64,000 nt of DNA from the NCBI RefSeq assembly GCF_007993815.1, contig NZ_VJWE01000016.1, forward strand, positions 62,001 to 126,000. The letters are read 5' to 3'. Source of the stretch: Acidovorax delafieldii. Its GTDB lineage: Bacteria; Pseudomonadota; Gammaproteobacteria; Burkholderiales; Burkholderiaceae_C. Each line of letters opens with the position of its first letter. Position 1 is the first letter of the stretch. A program made the position numbers and the translations under genes. Below the pieces are notes generated by a model, which had not been told where the DNA came from, made no database searches, and was given only the letters and a program-made list of their open reading frames with translations. Shown in pieces: positions 35,714 to 45,854 of this stretch.

Positions 35714-36100
35714 TCAGGGCGCGGGCGTCTGAATCCACGCGGTGATCTGGGCAATGGCCTCCTGCTCGATGCCAATGAAGCCGGGCCAATGTTGGCCCGC
35801 ACACTCATCACCGATGGGGTAGGTTCCGCCATGTACCACCATGAGCTTTTTGACCGGCGCCCGCGCCAGCCCTCTCAGAATGGCGGGCGTATCGCTGGCC
35901 TGGCAGTGTTCGCAGCCGTCCCTGGCATGGTGGTAGACCAGCACCGGGACCTGTATGGCCTCAAGGCCCTGTGTGGGCACTGCTCCCGGCGTGCTCCTGC
36001 GCACCACGCTGGAGGTCAGCCCCAGCCCCGCAATCGCTGGGTCGTTGACATGAATGGCCATGGCTGTTGCAGACACTGTCATGCGCCGAGCGGGGCGCAC
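35714..36100 (-). pseudogene. 5'-truncated alpha/beta hydrolase remnant
   Basis: About 128 codons remain, read from a GTG at 36100. The sequence MTVSATAMAIHVNDPAIAGLGLTSS, then VPVLVYHHARDGCEHCQASD and KKLMVVHGGTYPIGDECAGQHWPGFIG, looks like the C-terminal half of an alpha/beta hydrolase: the strand and Asp (HHARD) and the His (QHWPGF) of the catalytic triad are visible, but the nucleophile elbow and everything before it are missing. It ends about 100 bp from the tRNA-Ser gene. A short functional protein cannot be excluded, but truncation is more likely. Confidence 0.6.
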
Positions 36101-36160
36101 AGTCGTTGATGTTCAGCCCAAAGCGCCGGGGTCCTGTGTGCAAGAAGCCAGCCCCCACAA

Positions 36161-36193
36161 CAAAAAACCCAGGTGACCGGAATCACCTGGGTT
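36161..36193 (-). terminator. Rho-independent terminator of tRNA-Ser
   Basis: Stem AACCCAGGTGA / TCACCTGGGTT (11 bp, loop TTCCGG on the minus strand) followed by TTTTTTG on the minus strand, directly downstream of the tRNA 3' end. Confidence 0.85.
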
Positions 36194-36199
36194 GGTATG

Positions 36200-36289
<90 letters not shown>

Positions 36290-36374
36290 GAAGCCCTCGA
36301 TTATAGCCACAGGATTGGGTGCATTCCGGTCGCTGATCGGTATCGCCTGAAAATTTCAGTGGGCCGACACGTTG

Positions 36375-37292
36375 TCAGCCTGCCTTTTGGGATGTCTGCA
36401 CCATCTTCATTGCCGAGCCGATCAGCGCCGACACCTCGGTCATGTTGCTGGGCACGATGAGGGTGGTGGTGGCGTCCGACGCGACTTGGCTGTAGGCATC
36501 CACGGCTTTTTCAGCCACCTTGAGCTGCACGGCCTGCTCGCCACCGGGCTGGCGGATGGCTGCGGCCACGCGTTCGATAGCCTGGGCGTTGGCTTCGGCC
36601 ACGGCCTTGATGGATTCGGCCTCGCCCTGGGCCTTGTTGATGACGGCCTGTTTTTCGCCCTCGGAGCGGGCGATGAAGGCCTCACGCTCGCCGGTGGCGA
36701 TGTTGATCTGCTCCTGGCGGCGGCCTTCTGAGGCGGCGATCAGTGCGCGCTTCTCCCGCTCCGCTGTGATCTGGGCCTGCATGGCGTGCAGGATTTCCTT
36801 GGGCGGGGTCAGGTCCTTGATTTCATAACGCAGCACCTTCACACCCCAGTTCAGGGCGGCTTCGTCGATGGCCTGCACCACCTGCGCGTTGATGATGTCG
36901 CGCTCTTCGAAGGTCTTGTCGAGTTCGAGCTTACCGATGACCGAGCGCAGCGAGGTCTGCGCCAGCTGGGTCACGGCCATGATGTAGTTGCTCGACCCAT
37001 AGCTGGCGCGCATGGGGTCGGTGACCTGAAAGTACAGGATGCCGTCCACCTGCAGCTGCGTGTTGTCGCGCGTGATGCAGACCTGGCTGGGCACATCGAG
37101 CGGAATTTCCTTCAGGCTGTGTTTGTAGGCGACCTTGTCCACAAAGGGGATCAGAAAGTTCAGCCCGGGAGTCAGCGTGCCCGCATATTTGCCCAGGCGT
37201 TCCTTGACCCAGGCGTTTTGCTGGGGCACGACCTTGACCGAGCGGGCGATGAAGATCACGGCAATGATCAGGATGACGATGGCAATTTCCAT
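36375..37292 (-). CDS. SPFH-domain membrane protein (stomatin-like, QmcA family)
   Basis: 305 residues: N-terminal membrane helix (EIAIVILIIAVIFIARSV), then the SPFH/band-7 domain (VPQQNAWVKERLGKYAGTLTPGLNFLIPFVD ... YFQVTDPMRASY ... LAQTSLRSVIGKLELDKTFEERD), and a coiled-coil tail (AEREKRALIAASEGRRQEQINIATGERE-type). Such proteins form ring-shaped membrane microdomain scaffolds and often act with an NfeD partner, which is the adjacent upstream gene on this strand (41-bp gap). Full length for QmcA/YbbK-type proteins. Confidence 0.92.
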   Translation of the reverse strand: MEIAIVILIIAVIFIARSVKVVPQQNAWVKERLGKYAGTLTPGLNFLIPFVDKVAYKHSLKEIPLDVPSQVCITRDNTQLQVDGILYFQVTDPMRASYGSSNYIMAVTQLAQTSLRSVIGKLELDKTFEERDIINAQVVQAIDEAALNWGVKVLRYEIKDLTPPKEILHAMQAQITAEREKRALIAASEGRRQEQINIATGEREAFIARSEGEKQAVINKAQGEAESIKAVAEANAQAIERVAAAIRQPGGEQAVQLKVAEKAVDAYSQVASDATTTLIVPSNMTEVSALIGSAMKMVQTSQKAG

Positions 37293-37332
37293 GGGAAACC
37301 TTTCTTGGGTATCGACTGGGAGTCTTCGGTGT

Positions 37333-37758
37333 TTACAGCGGGTCCACCAGCAGGCGGTTGCCCACCAGCTCGGCGACGCGATGCATGCCAGTAGACGGGG
37401 TGACGCCGGGGCGGTGCATGGCCGTCCATTGGGCGCCCCGGTACTTCACGGTGGTGGTGCCGTCGGGGCTCCAGCTTTCGATGAGGATGGTTTCGCCTAC
37501 GTCCATGTTCACGCTGCGGTCCGCACGTGCAGACGGATCGCCGGGGCGCTTTCTCCGCAGCAGGTAGCAGGCCACGACGGCCCCGCCGCCCACAATGGCG
37601 GCCGACACCATCTGCATTGCGGACGCCAGGCCCAGGTGGGCGGCCAGGGCGGCGGCTACCAGCCCCAGGGCCACCATCAGCAAATAGAACGTGCCGGTGA
37701 GCAGTTCTGCCACGACCACGGCCCCTGCTGCCAGCCACCAGATGGTGGATGCCTCCAT
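37333..37758 (-). CDS. NfeD-family membrane protein
   Basis: 141 residues from ATG 37758, preceded by an ideal AGGAGG. Two or three helices (IWWLAAGAVVVAELLTGTFYLLMVALGLVAAALAAHLG; MVSAAIVGGGAVVACYLL) then a C-terminal OB-like domain (VNMDVGETILIESWSPDGTTTVKYRGAQWTAMH), the short NfeD1b form. It pairs with the SPFH protein downstream in one operon; NfeD is thought to stabilise or anchor the SPFH ring. Confidence 0.9.
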   Translation of the reverse strand: MEASTIWWLAAGAVVVAELLTGTFYLLMVALGLVAAALAAHLGLASAMQMVSAAIVGGGAVVACYLLRRKRPGDPSARADRSVNMDVGETILIESWSPDGTTTVKYRGAQWTAMHRPGVTPSTGMHRVAELVGNRLLVDPL

Positions 37759-37904
37759 GTAGAACCTCCTTGTGTGGTTGTGTTTAGTGCACCACATTCT
37801 GGGTCAAAAGGATGGCAGTTCAAAGGCGCGTCAACGTTATTCCTTACACTTCGCGCCTATTTCGTTTTTTGGCCGGGCAGGCCACGGCTCCTTGGAGGCT
37901 GCGC

Positions 37905-40271
37905 ATGAAGTTTCGCTTTCCCATCATCATCATCGATGAAGACTATCGTTCCGAGAACACCTCGGGGCTTGGCATTCGTGCGCTTGCACAGGCCATTGAG
38001 GCCGAGGGCTTTGAAGTGGTCGGTGTCACCAGCTATGGCGATCTCTCGCAGTTTGCGCAGCAGCAAAGCCGCGCCAGTGCCTTCATCTTGTCCATCGACG
38101 ATGAAGAATTCTCCGAGGGCGAAGGGCTGGACCCCATCGTGCTGAGCCTGCGCAACTTCATTGGCGAGGTGCGCCGCAAGAACGCCGAAGTGCCCATTTA
38201 TGTGCACGGTGAGACCAAGACCAGCCGCCACCTGCCCAACGACATCCTGCGCGAGCTGCACGGCTTTATCCACATGTTCGAGGACACCCCCGAATTCGTG
38301 GCGCGCCACATCATCCGCGAGGCCAAGAGCTACCTGGAGAGCGTGCAGCCACCCTTCTTCAAGGCGCTGCTGGACTACGCCGAAGACGGCTCGTACAGCT
38401 GGCACTGCCCCGGTCACTCCGGCGGCGTTGCCTTCCTGAAGAGCCCCGTGGGCCAGATGTACCACCAGTTCTACGGCGAAAACATGCTGCGCGCCGACGT
38501 GTGCAACGCGGTGGAAGAGCTGGGCCAGCTGCTGGACCACAACGGTGCCATTGGCGAGAGCGAGCGCAACGCCGCGCGCATCTTCAATGCCGACCACTGC
38601 TTCTTTGTGACCAACGGTACGTCCACGTCCAACAAGATGGTGTGGCACCACACTGTGGCGCCCGGGGATGTGGTGGTGGTGGACCGCAACTGCCACAAGT
38701 CCATCCTGCACAGCATCATCATGACCGGGGCCGTCCCTGTGTTCATGAAGCCCACGCGCAACCACTTCGGCATCATCGGCCCCATCCCGCAAAGCGAGTT
38801 CGAGCCCAAGGCGATCGAGGCCAAAATCAAGGCCAACCCGCTGCTCAAGGGCGTGGATGCCAAGAAGGTCAAGCCCCGCGTGCTGACGCTCACGCAGTCC
38901 ACCTACGACGGCGTGCTGTACAACACCGAGACCATCAAGGGCATGCTCGACGGCTATGTGGACAACCTGCACTTTGACGAGGCCTGGCTGCCGCACGCGG
39001 CGTTCCACCCGTTCTATGGCAGCTACCACGCCATGGGCAAAAAGCGCACACGCCCCAAGCACTCGGTGACGTACGCCACACAGTCCATCCACAAGCTGCT
39101 CGCCGGTATCAGCCAGGCATCGCATGTGCTGGTGCAGGACTCGCAGACCACCAAGCTCGACCGCCACCTGTTCAACGAGGCCTACCTGATGCACACCAGC
39201 ACCAGCCCTCAGTACAGCATCATCGCCAGCTGCGATGTGGCCGCCGCGATGATGGAGCCACCTGGCGGCACCGCGCTGGTGGAAGAAAGCATCCTGGAGG
39301 CACTGGACTTCCGCCGTGCCATGCGCCAGGTGGAGGAGGAGTTCGGCAAGAACGATTGGTGGTTCAAGGTCTGGGGCCCTGAAAAGCTCACCGACGAGGG
39401 TATTGGTCGCGCGGAAGACTGGATCATCCGCAGCGACAGCAAGAGCAAGAAGGGCAGCAAGTGGCACGGCTTCGGCCAGCTGGCTGACGGCTTCAATATG
39501 CTGGACCCGATCAAGTCCACCATCGTCACGCCGGGTCTGAGCCTGGACGGCAAGTTCGACAAGACTGGCATCCCCGCGTCCATCGTGACCAAGTACCTGG
39601 CCGAGCACGGCGTGGTGGTGGAGAAGACGGGCCTGTACAGCTTCTTCATCATGTTCACCATCGGCATCACCAAGGGCCGCTGGAACACGCTGCTGACTGC
39701 GCTGCAGCAGTTCAAGGACGACTATGAGAAGAACCAGCCCATGTGGCGCATCCTTCCCGAGTTCTGCCAGCAGCACAAGCGCTACGAGCGCATGGGTCTC
39801 AAGGACCTGTGCCAGCACGTGCACGAGATGTACGCCAAGTACGACATCGCGCGCCTGACCACCGAGATGTACCTGTCGGACCTCACGCCCGCCATGAAGC
39901 CCTCGGATGCGTACGCGCACATTGCGCACCGCACCACCGAGCGCGTGGAGATCGACCACCTGGAAGGCCGCATCACCGTGGGTCTGGTCACACCGTACCC
40001 GCCAGGCATTCCGCTGCTGATTCCGGGCGAGGTGTTCAACAAGAAGATCGTGGATTACCTCAAGTTTGCGCGCGAATTCGCCAAGCTGTGCCCCGGTTTC
40101 GAGACCGACATCCACGGTCTGGTGGAAGTGGAAGACGAGAACGGCCAGGTGCGCTATTACGCCGACTGCGTGGCAGAGCAAGGCAAGACCGGCAAGAACC
40201 CCAAGCCACTGGCGACCGCCAAGAACCTGGTGCAGGTGGGCGACGACGGCCCGTACGGGCGCAACGTGTAA
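37905..40271 (+). CDS. PLP-dependent Orn/Lys/Arg decarboxylase
   Basis: 788 residues of the fold-III-like group I family (biodegradative arginine/lysine/ornithine decarboxylases). N-terminal response-regulator-like wing (FPIIIIDEDYRSENTSGLG), then the PLP domain: HCPGHSGGVAF, FVTNGTSTSNKMV, HFDEAWLPHAAFHPFYGSYH, and the PLP lysine in TQSIHKLLAG. C-terminal PYPPGIPLLIPGE is the family block. The substrate among Arg, Lys and Orn cannot be decided by eye. GGAGG lies nine bases before ATG 37905. A strong terminator follows. It could serve acid resistance or polyamine supply. Confidence 0.93.
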   Translation: MKFRFPIIIIDEDYRSENTSGLGIRALAQAIEAEGFEVVGVTSYGDLSQFAQQQSRASAFILSIDDEEFSEGEGLDPIVLSLRNFIGEVRRKNAEVPIYVHGETKTSRHLPNDILRELHGFIHMFEDTPEFVARHIIREAKSYLESVQPPFFKALLDYAEDGSYSWHCPGHSGGVAFLKSPVGQMYHQFYGENMLRADVCNAVEELGQLLDHNGAIGESERNAARIFNADHCFFVTNGTSTSNKMVWHHTVAPGDVVVVDRNCHKSILHSIIMTGAVPVFMKPTRNHFGIIGPIPQSEFEPKAIEAKIKANPLLKGVDAKKVKPRVLTLTQSTYDGVLYNTETIKGMLDGYVDNLHFDEAWLPHAAFHPFYGSYHAMGKKRTRPKHSVTYATQSIHKLLAGISQASHVLVQDSQTTKLDRHLFNEAYLMHTSTSPQYSIIASCDVAAAMMEPPGGTALVEESILEALDFRRAMRQVEEEFGKNDWWFKVWGPEKLTDEGIGRAEDWIIRSDSKSKKGSKWHGFGQLADGFNMLDPIKSTIVTPGLSLDGKFDKTGIPASIVTKYLAEHGVVVEKTGLYSFFIMFTIGITKGRWNTLLTALQQFKDDYEKNQPMWRILPEFCQQHKRYERMGLKDLCQHVHEMYAKYDIARLTTEMYLSDLTPAMKPSDAYAHIAHRTTERVEIDHLEGRITVGLVTPYPPGIPLLIPGEVFNKKIVDYLKFAREFAKLCPGFETDIHGLVEVEDENGQVRYYADCVAEQGKTGKNPKPLATAKNLVQVGDDGPYGRNV

Positions 40272-40281
40272 GCACGTCTTG

Positions 40282-40350
40282 GCGCTGGTGTGTGGGTGCA
40301 CCAGCGTCTCAAAAATCGCTCCCCCGGCTTGGCTGGTGGAGCGATTTTTT
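40282..40350 (+). terminator. Hairpin pair / rho-independent terminator after decarboxylase
   Basis: First hairpin GCGCTGGTG/CACCAGCG (40282-40306), then AAAAATCGCTCC (40311-40322) pairing with GGAGCGATTTTT (40338-40349), ending in a T-run. The second is a good intrinsic terminator for the plus strand. Confidence 0.82.
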
Positions 40351-40448
40351 TATGCGCTTGAATCCGTTGTGGTGTTGAGGTCGTATTGACTATCAGCCGC
40401 GTGATTCTCATGCGGTGACTGTCTTCACAAACCACTCAGGAGATCTTC

Positions 40449-41009
40449 ATGACCCTTCGATTCAACGCCCGCCTTGCCACCATCGCTCTGACGGCTGCCA
40501 TGGCAGCTGCCGCAATGCCTGCCATGGCGCAGGTCATGGTGGGCGGTGCGCCCATGCTGGCCAGCAAGGACATCATCGACAACGCCGTGAACTCCAAGGA
40601 CCACACCACCCTGGTGGCGGCGGTCAAGGCGGCAGGCCTTGTTGAGACGCTGAAGGGCCCCGGTCCGTTCACCGTGTTTGCGCCCACCAATGCGGCGTTT
40701 GCCGCATTGCCCGCCGGCACGGTGGACACGCTGCTCAAGCCCGAGAGCAAGCCCACCCTGACCAAGGTGCTCACCTACCACGTGGTGGCGGGCAAGTACG
40801 ACGCTGCTGCGTTGTCCAAGATGATTGCTGACGGCAAAGGCATGGCCAGCCTCAAGACGGTGGCGGGCGGTACGCTCACCGCCAAGGCCAGCGGCAATGC
40901 CGTCATGGTGACGGACGAAAAGGGCGGTACGGCGACGGTGACGATTGCCGACGTGTACCAGTCCAACGGCGTGATCCACGTGGTGGACAAGGTCCTGTTG
41001 CCGAACTGA
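40449..41009 (+). CDS. Secreted fasciclin (FAS1) domain protein
   Basis: 186 residues with a Sec signal (ATIALTAAMAAAAMPAMA) and one FAS1 domain: DIIDNAVNSKDHTTLVAAVKAAGL, GPFTVFAPTNAAFAALPAGT (H1 motif), KVLTYHVVAGKYDA (YHVV block) and ADVYQSNGVIHVVDKVLLP (H2 motif). These domains mediate adhesion or bind small ligands outside the cell; in bacteria they are small periplasmic or secreted proteins. AGGAGA precedes the ATG by seven bases. A monocistronic gene. Confidence 0.92.
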   Translation: MTLRFNARLATIALTAAMAAAAMPAMAQVMVGGAPMLASKDIIDNAVNSKDHTTLVAAVKAAGLVETLKGPGPFTVFAPTNAAFAALPAGTVDTLLKPESKPTLTKVLTYHVVAGKYDAAALSKMIADGKGMASLKTVAGGTLTAKASGNAVMVTDEKGGTATVTIADVYQSNGVIHVVDKVLLPN

Positions 41010-41097
41010 TTGCGCAACTGATGGGAGGGGCTGCCCGCTCGCTGGCATGGCCGCCGCATTGCAGGGCCGGGATCGGCCAGGGGTTGCTGTGGCCCCG

Positions 41098-41961
41098 TCA
41101 GCGGACCGGCGGCATGTCCTCTCGCACTCGCACAAAACTCGCGAAGCGCGGCACTCCGCTGTCGTGGGTGCCCCGAAAGCGGTAGGTTACCCAGCTGCCC
41201 ACGGGCGGCGGATGGTCGCGCTCGGCGTCGGTCAACCCTGCGCCCAGCCGGAACCGCTGGCCGGAAGGCATCTCCACCACCAGGGCACCCAGCCGCCCCG
41301 CGTGGCGGCCTTGGCCGGGCAGATGGGCCACCACGCGGGCCTCGGTGTCTTCGTGGGTCTTGACCTTGATGAGGTCGTCGCTGCGCCCTGCGCGGTACAT
41401 CGATGCGCCACGGTGCAGCATCAGTCCTTCGCCGCCCGCACGCACGGTGCGCAGCAGCAACTTCTGGAGTGCGGCGTCACTCGCCACACGCTGTTGTGGC
41501 ACCGCCTGCACCCAAGCGTGGTCCAGCGCTTCGACCAACTTGTTCAGTGCAGGAAGGCGCTGGTCAAACGTGCCGCCATGGGCGGGCAGGTCAAACACCA
41601 TAAAACGCATCTCGCGCCATGCGGCATCTTCCGGCTGCTGCTGGCGCACGGTGGACTGGGCGTGGCTGAATCGGCCGCGTCCTGCCCACAGCTCGCCGTC
41701 CATGGGAGTTTAAGGCCAGCCGGCAGTGAACCATGCCGGGGCCGCTACGGTCTCGCCACCCCGCGTGCGCAGTGTGTGGCCGTCCCAATAGCCGCGCACG
41801 CCATCGTATTTTTCGCTCACCCAGTAGTCCGCCAGCCGCATGCCGGGGCGGTACACATTGGCCAGCAACAGGGCGGGTGCATCGGCGGCCCAGGCCTGGG
41901 GTATTGCAAGTGCCGCCAGGGGTGCAAGGCCCATACAGGCCAGCCAGTGTCTGCGGAGCAT
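41098..41961 (-). pseudogene. ATP-dependent DNA ligase, interrupted by in-frame TAA
   Basis: The frame from ATG 41961 runs through a signal-like N-terminus (RRHWLACMGLAPLAALAIPQAWA) and the nucleotidyltransferase motif I SEKYDGVRGYWDG with the catalytic Lys, then meets TAA at 41710-41712 after TAGWP. Two codons later in the same frame the sequence continues MDGELWAGRGRFSHAQSTVRQQ (motif III region), FMVFDLPAHG, GGEGLMLHRG (motif IV) and DDLIKVKTHEDTEA (motif V), and ends with an OB-fold. This is the Haemophilus-type exported ligase family, about 287 residues. One C-to-T change (CAA to TAA) explains the break. The downstream piece alone lacks the active Lys. A sequencing error is possible. Confidence 0.82.
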
Positions 41962-41973
41962 AGGTAGGGTGGT

Positions 41974-42025
41974 GCTATCAAAAAAATAGCTTCTAGCGCA
42001 TGATTTATTTGCGCTAGAAGCCAAT
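41974..42025 (-). repeat. Dispersed repeat, copy 5 (inverted), forming a long hairpin
   Basis: Contains GCTATC-A-rich-ATAGC followed by the perfect stem CTTCTAGCGCA (41990-42000) / TGCGCTAGAAG (42010-42020) with a 9-nt loop. It lies between fabI and the DNA ligase pseudogene and could end or stabilise the fabI transcript. Confidence 0.72.
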
Positions 42026-42056
42026 TACGTAGTGAGCGTGCAGCCCTGGCGAGGAT

Positions 42057-42857
42057 TTACACCTGGTCGGCGCTCAGGCCAGCCGTCTGGCTGAAGCCGC
42101 CGTCCACATAGGTGATCTCGGCGGTCATGCCCGAGGCCAGGTCCGACAGCAGGAAGGCCGCCACATTGCCCACGTCCTCAATCGTAACGTTGCGACGCAG
42201 GGGCGAGGCATCGGCCACGCGGCTGAGCAGCTTGCCAAAGTCCTTGATGCCGCTGGCAGCCAGCGTCTTGATGGGGCCTGCGCTGATGCCGTTGGCGCGG
42301 ATGCTGCGGCCGTCTTCGGTGCGGCCCACGGCCTCTGCCAGGTAGCGCACGCTGGCTTCCAGGCTGGCTTTGGCCAGACCCATGGTGTTGTAGTTGGGGA
42401 TGGAGCGCAGCGCGCCCAGGTAGCTCAGTGTCAGCAGCGACGACTTGTCGTTCAGATAGGGCAGGGCCGCCTTGGCCATGGCCGGGAAGCTGTAGGCGCT
42501 GATGTCGTGTGCAATGCGGAAGCCTTCGCGACTCAAGCCGTCCAGAAAGTTGCCCGCAATCGCTTCGCGCGGTGCAAAGCCGATGCTGTGCACAAAGCCG
42601 TCAAACTTCGGCCAGGTCTGCGACAGATCCGCGAACATGCGCGCGATCTGCTCGTCGCTGGCCACGTCGCAGTCAAACACCAGCTGGGAATTGAACTCGG
42701 CCGCAAAGTCGGTGATGCGGTCCTTGAAGCGCTCGCCCACGTAGCTGAACGCCAGTTCGGCGCCTTGCTCGTGGCAGGCCTTGGCAATGCCGTAGGCAAT
42801 GGAGCGGTTGGACAGCACGCCCGTGATGAGCAGCTTCTTGCCGGTCAGAAAACCCAT
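42057..42857 (-). CDS. fabI: Enoyl-[acyl-carrier-protein] reductase FabI
   Basis: 266 residues, normal for FabI (EC 1.3.1.9), the NADH-dependent last step of each fatty-acid elongation cycle. Rossmann start [42 protein letters not shown], the catalytic YNTMGLAK (Tyr-x6-Lys, about 157-164) and [13 protein letters not shown] (substrate loop) are all present. AAGGAGA lies eight bases before the ATG. It is divergent from the yejABEF operon. Confidence 0.96.
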   Translation of the reverse strand: MGFLTGKKLLITGVLSNRSIAYGIAKACHEQGAELAFSYVGERFKDRITDFAAEFNSQLVFDCDVASDEQIARMFADLSQTWPKFDGFVHSIGFAPREAIAGNFLDGLSREGFRIAHDISAYSFPAMAKAALPYLNDKSSLLTLSYLGALRSIPNYNTMGLAKASLEASVRYLAEAVGRTEDGRSIRANGISAGPIKTLAASGIKDFGKLLSRVADASPLRRNVTIEDVGNVAAFLLSDLASGMTAEITYVDGGFSQTAGLSADQV

Positions 42858-42961
42858 GTGAAATCTCCTTGTGGAATAGCGGAATGCAGGCTTGGCGCCC
42901 GGTGCATGTGGATATGCGGCTTTGGCTGCAAGCCCCTGCGAACGTAGTGCAGAATTGTCGC

Positions 42962-44788
42962 ATGCGGTTTTGGCTGGCTTTGTTGCTGATGGGGTGTGCT
43001 GTTCCAGCGTGGGCAGCGCATGCGTATGCCTTGTGGGGCGCGCCGCGCTATCCGGCGGGTTTTGCGCATTTCGACTACGTGAATCCCGACGCCCCCAAGG
43101 GCGGCGAGTTGCGACTGGTCAGCAACCTGCGCGTCTCCACCTTCGACAAGTACAACCCGTTCACCATCAAGGGCAACGCACCCGCCTACCTGTCGTCGCT
43201 GATGTTCGACTCGCTGCTGGTGGGCTCCATGGACGAGACCGCGACCGGCTATGGTCTGCTGGCCGAGGACGTGGAAGTCGCCCCCGATGGGCTGTCTGCC
43301 ACCTTCCGCCTACGGCCCGAGGCGCGGTTTCACAACGGCAAGCCCGTGCTGGCCCAGGACGTGAAGCACAGCTACGAAACGCTGGTGGGTCCCTTCACCT
43401 CGCCTGCGTACAAGACTTTGCTGATCGAGGTGGCGGGCGTGGATGTGATCAACGACCGCACCGTGCGCTACCGCTTCAAGCAACCCAACCGCGAGCTTCC
43501 CATCACCGTGGGCGGCTTGCCCGTGTTCAGTCGCGACTGGGGCGTGGAAAACGGCAAGGCCAAGCCCTTTGACCAGGTGGTGATGGACATCCCCATCGGC
43601 AGCGGCCCCTACAAGATCGGGCCCGTGCGGTTTGGCAAGGACATCACCTATGTGCGCGACCCGCAGTACTGGGCGCGCGACCTCAATGTGCGCAAGGGCA
43701 CGGCCAACTTCGACCGCATCCTGGTCAAGATCTACAAGGACAACACCGCGCGGCTGGAGGCCCTGAAGGCGGGCGAGTTCGACCTCATGCGGTTCTTCAG
43801 TGCGGGCGACTGGGCCCGCCGCGTCACGGGCAAAAAATTCGACACCGGCGAGCTGGTCAAGGGCGAGTTCAAGCACAAGCTGCCGTCGGGCTTTCAGAGC
43901 TACGTGCTCAACACCCGCCGCCCGCTGCTGCAGGATGCGCGCGTGCGAGAGGCCCTGGGCCTGGCGATGGACTATGAGTGGATGAACCGCCAGATGTTCT
44001 ACGGCGCCTACCAGCGCGTGAACGGCCTGTTTGGCAACACCGCGTGCGAAACCAGGGGCAGTCCGTCGCCCGAGGAGCTTGCGCTGATGGAGCCCTACCG
44101 CAAAGACATTCCCGCAACCGCCTTTGGCCCCATGACCGTGCCCCCGCGCACCGACGGCGATTCGTCATTGCGTGCCAACCTGCGCCGCGCGCAGGCCCTG
44201 CTCAAACAGGCGGGCTGGGAGGTGCGCGATGGCGCCCTGCGCAACGCGAAGGGCGAGGCCATGGTGCTGGAATACATGGACAGCAACGAAGGTGGAGTGC
44301 GCACCATCACCCCCTGGATGCGCAACCTCGAAAAGATCGGTGTCACCTTGCGCTTCCGCTCCGTGGACTTTGCGCTGTACCAGCAGCGCCTGCAGAAGTT
44401 TGACTTCGACATCACCTCGATGGCCTTCCAGGGCACCCACAACCCGGGGCAGGAGTTTGCCGACATGTTCGGCAGCCAGGCGGCCGACGTGGAGGACTCC
44501 GGCAACTTTGCGGGCGTGAAGAACCCTGCGGTGGACGCCATGATCAAGGCCATGACCTCGGCCAAAACCGAAGCCCAGCTGCTGCCCGCCTGCCACGCGC
44601 TGGAGCGCATCATTGCGCACAGCCACTACCTCATTCCGCAATGGACGGCGGCCACGCACCGCATGGCCTACAACGCCTGGAGACTGGCCAAGCCCGCCAC
44701 GGTGCCGCCGTACTCCAGCGGCGAGGGCTGGGTCATTGACACCTGGTGGGCACGCATACCGCCACAGACCGCGCCCGACAAAAAATAA
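42962..44788 (+). CDS. yejA: YejA-type extracellular peptide-binding protein
   Basis: 608 residues: signal peptide ([16 protein letters not shown]), then an SBP_bac_5 domain beginning [31 protein letters not shown], the YejA-specific start, with [11 protein letters not shown] and SSLMFDSLL. YejA proteins bind oligopeptides or peptide antibiotics such as microcin C in the periplasm. The start is chosen at the ATG giving the signal peptide; upstream frame is intergenic. First gene of the yejABEF operon, 18 bp before yejB. Confidence 0.92.
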   Translation: MRFWLALLLMGCAVPAWAAHAYALWGAPRYPAGFAHFDYVNPDAPKGGELRLVSNLRVSTFDKYNPFTIKGNAPAYLSSLMFDSLLVGSMDETATGYGLLAEDVEVAPDGLSATFRLRPEARFHNGKPVLAQDVKHSYETLVGPFTSPAYKTLLIEVAGVDVINDRTVRYRFKQPNRELPITVGGLPVFSRDWGVENGKAKPFDQVVMDIPIGSGPYKIGPVRFGKDITYVRDPQYWARDLNVRKGTANFDRILVKIYKDNTARLEALKAGEFDLMRFFSAGDWARRVTGKKFDTGELVKGEFKHKLPSGFQSYVLNTRRPLLQDARVREALGLAMDYEWMNRQMFYGAYQRVNGLFGNTACETRGSPSPEELALMEPYRKDIPATAFGPMTVPPRTDGDSSLRANLRRAQALLKQAGWEVRDGALRNAKGEAMVLEYMDSNEGGVRTITPWMRNLEKIGVTLRFRSVDFALYQQRLQKFDFDITSMAFQGTHNPGQEFADMFGSQAADVEDSGNFAGVKNPAVDAMIKAMTSAKTEAQLLPACHALERIIAHSHYLIPQWTAATHRMAYNAWRLAKPATVPPYSSGEGWVIDTWWARIPPQTAPDKK

Positions 44789-44806
44789 CCACCCGCCAGC
44801 CCACCC

Positions 44807-45841
44807 ATGTTTGCCTACATCCTCAAACGCGTGTTGCTGATGCTCCCTACCTTGCTGGGCGTGCTGCTGCTGACCTTTGTGGTGATCCAGTTTGTGCCGG
44901 GCGGTCCCGTGGAGCAGTACATGGCCGAAGCCAAGGCTGGTGTTGGCGGGGGCGGTGGTGCCGAAGGCGGCGGCCTGAGCTACCGGGGCGCGCAGGGCGT
45001 GGACCCCAAGCGGCTGGAGCAGATCAAGGCCTTGTACGGCTTTGACAAGCCTGCACATGAACGTTTTTTTCAGATGCTGGGCCAGTTCGCGCGTTTTGAT
45101 CTGGGCAAGAGCTTCTTCCAGAACAAGGACGTGTGGCAGCTGGTGGTCGAGAAGCTCCCGGTCTCCATCAGCCTGGGCCTCTGGACCTTCTTCATCAGCT
45201 ACCTCGTCGCCGTGCCGCTGGGTGTGGCCAAGGCGGTGCGGGCCGGGTCGCGGTTTGACCTGGTGACCACGCTGCTCATCCTGCTGGGCTATGCCATTCC
45301 GGGTTTTGTGCTGGGTGTGGCGTTGCTGGTCATCTTTGGCGGGCAGCTGCAGTGGTTTCCGCTGCGGGGGCTCACGTCGGCCAATTGGGACGAGCTGTCC
45401 TGGGGTGCGCGCATCGTGGACTATCTGTGGCACATCACGCTGCCGGTGATCGCCATGGTGCTGGGCAGCTTTGCCGTGACGGCCATGCTGACCAAGAACG
45501 CGTTCCTCGAAGAGATCCGCAAGCAGTACGTGCTGACGGCCCGTGCCAAGGGCCTGAGCGAGCGGCAGGTGCTGTGGAAGCATGTGTTCCGCAACGCGCT
45601 CATCCCCATCATCACCGGGTTTCCCGCTGCCTTCATCGGTGCGTTCTTTGCGGGCTCGCTGCTCATCGAAACCCTGTTTTCGCTCGATGGCCTGGGCCTG
45701 CTCAGCTACGAGAGCGTGATCCGCCGCGACTACCCCGTGGTGCTGGGAACGCTGTATTTGTTCACGCTGATCGGGCTTGTCACCAAGCTCGTCAGCGACC
45801 TTTGTTATGTGTGGGTGGACCCGCGCGTGAAGTTTGACTAG
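44807..45841 (+). CDS. yejB: YejB-type peptide ABC transporter permease
   Basis: 344 residues, six helices. N-terminal MFAYILKRVLLMLPTLLGVLLLTFVVIQFVPGGPVEQ is the classic DppB/YejB start; a Gly-rich loop (GVGGGGGAEGGG) follows, as in YejB. The EAA loop that meets the ATPase is EEIRKQYVLTARAKGLSERQVLWKHVFRNALIP. Inner membrane; forms the channel with YejE. Confidence 0.94.
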   Translation: MFAYILKRVLLMLPTLLGVLLLTFVVIQFVPGGPVEQYMAEAKAGVGGGGGAEGGGLSYRGAQGVDPKRLEQIKALYGFDKPAHERFFQMLGQFARFDLGKSFFQNKDVWQLVVEKLPVSISLGLWTFFISYLVAVPLGVAKAVRAGSRFDLVTTLLILLGYAIPGFVLGVALLVIFGGQLQWFPLRGLTSANWDELSWGARIVDYLWHITLPVIAMVLGSFAVTAMLTKNAFLEEIRKQYVLTARAKGLSERQVLWKHVFRNALIPIITGFPAAFIGAFFAGSLLIETLFSLDGLGLLSYESVIRRDYPVVLGTLYLFTLIGLVTKLVSDLCYVWVDPRVKFD

Positions 45842-45854
45842 CCCGAACGAACCC

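Noticed and set aside
37857..40301. 814-codon open frame opposite the decarboxylase
   Set aside because: Exact antisense of a conserved enzyme; His/Val/Ala-rich shadow without domain.
41704..41712. Programmed recoding (read-through) at the TAA of the DNA ligase
   Set aside because: No downstream structure or known signal seen; simple mutation explains it better.
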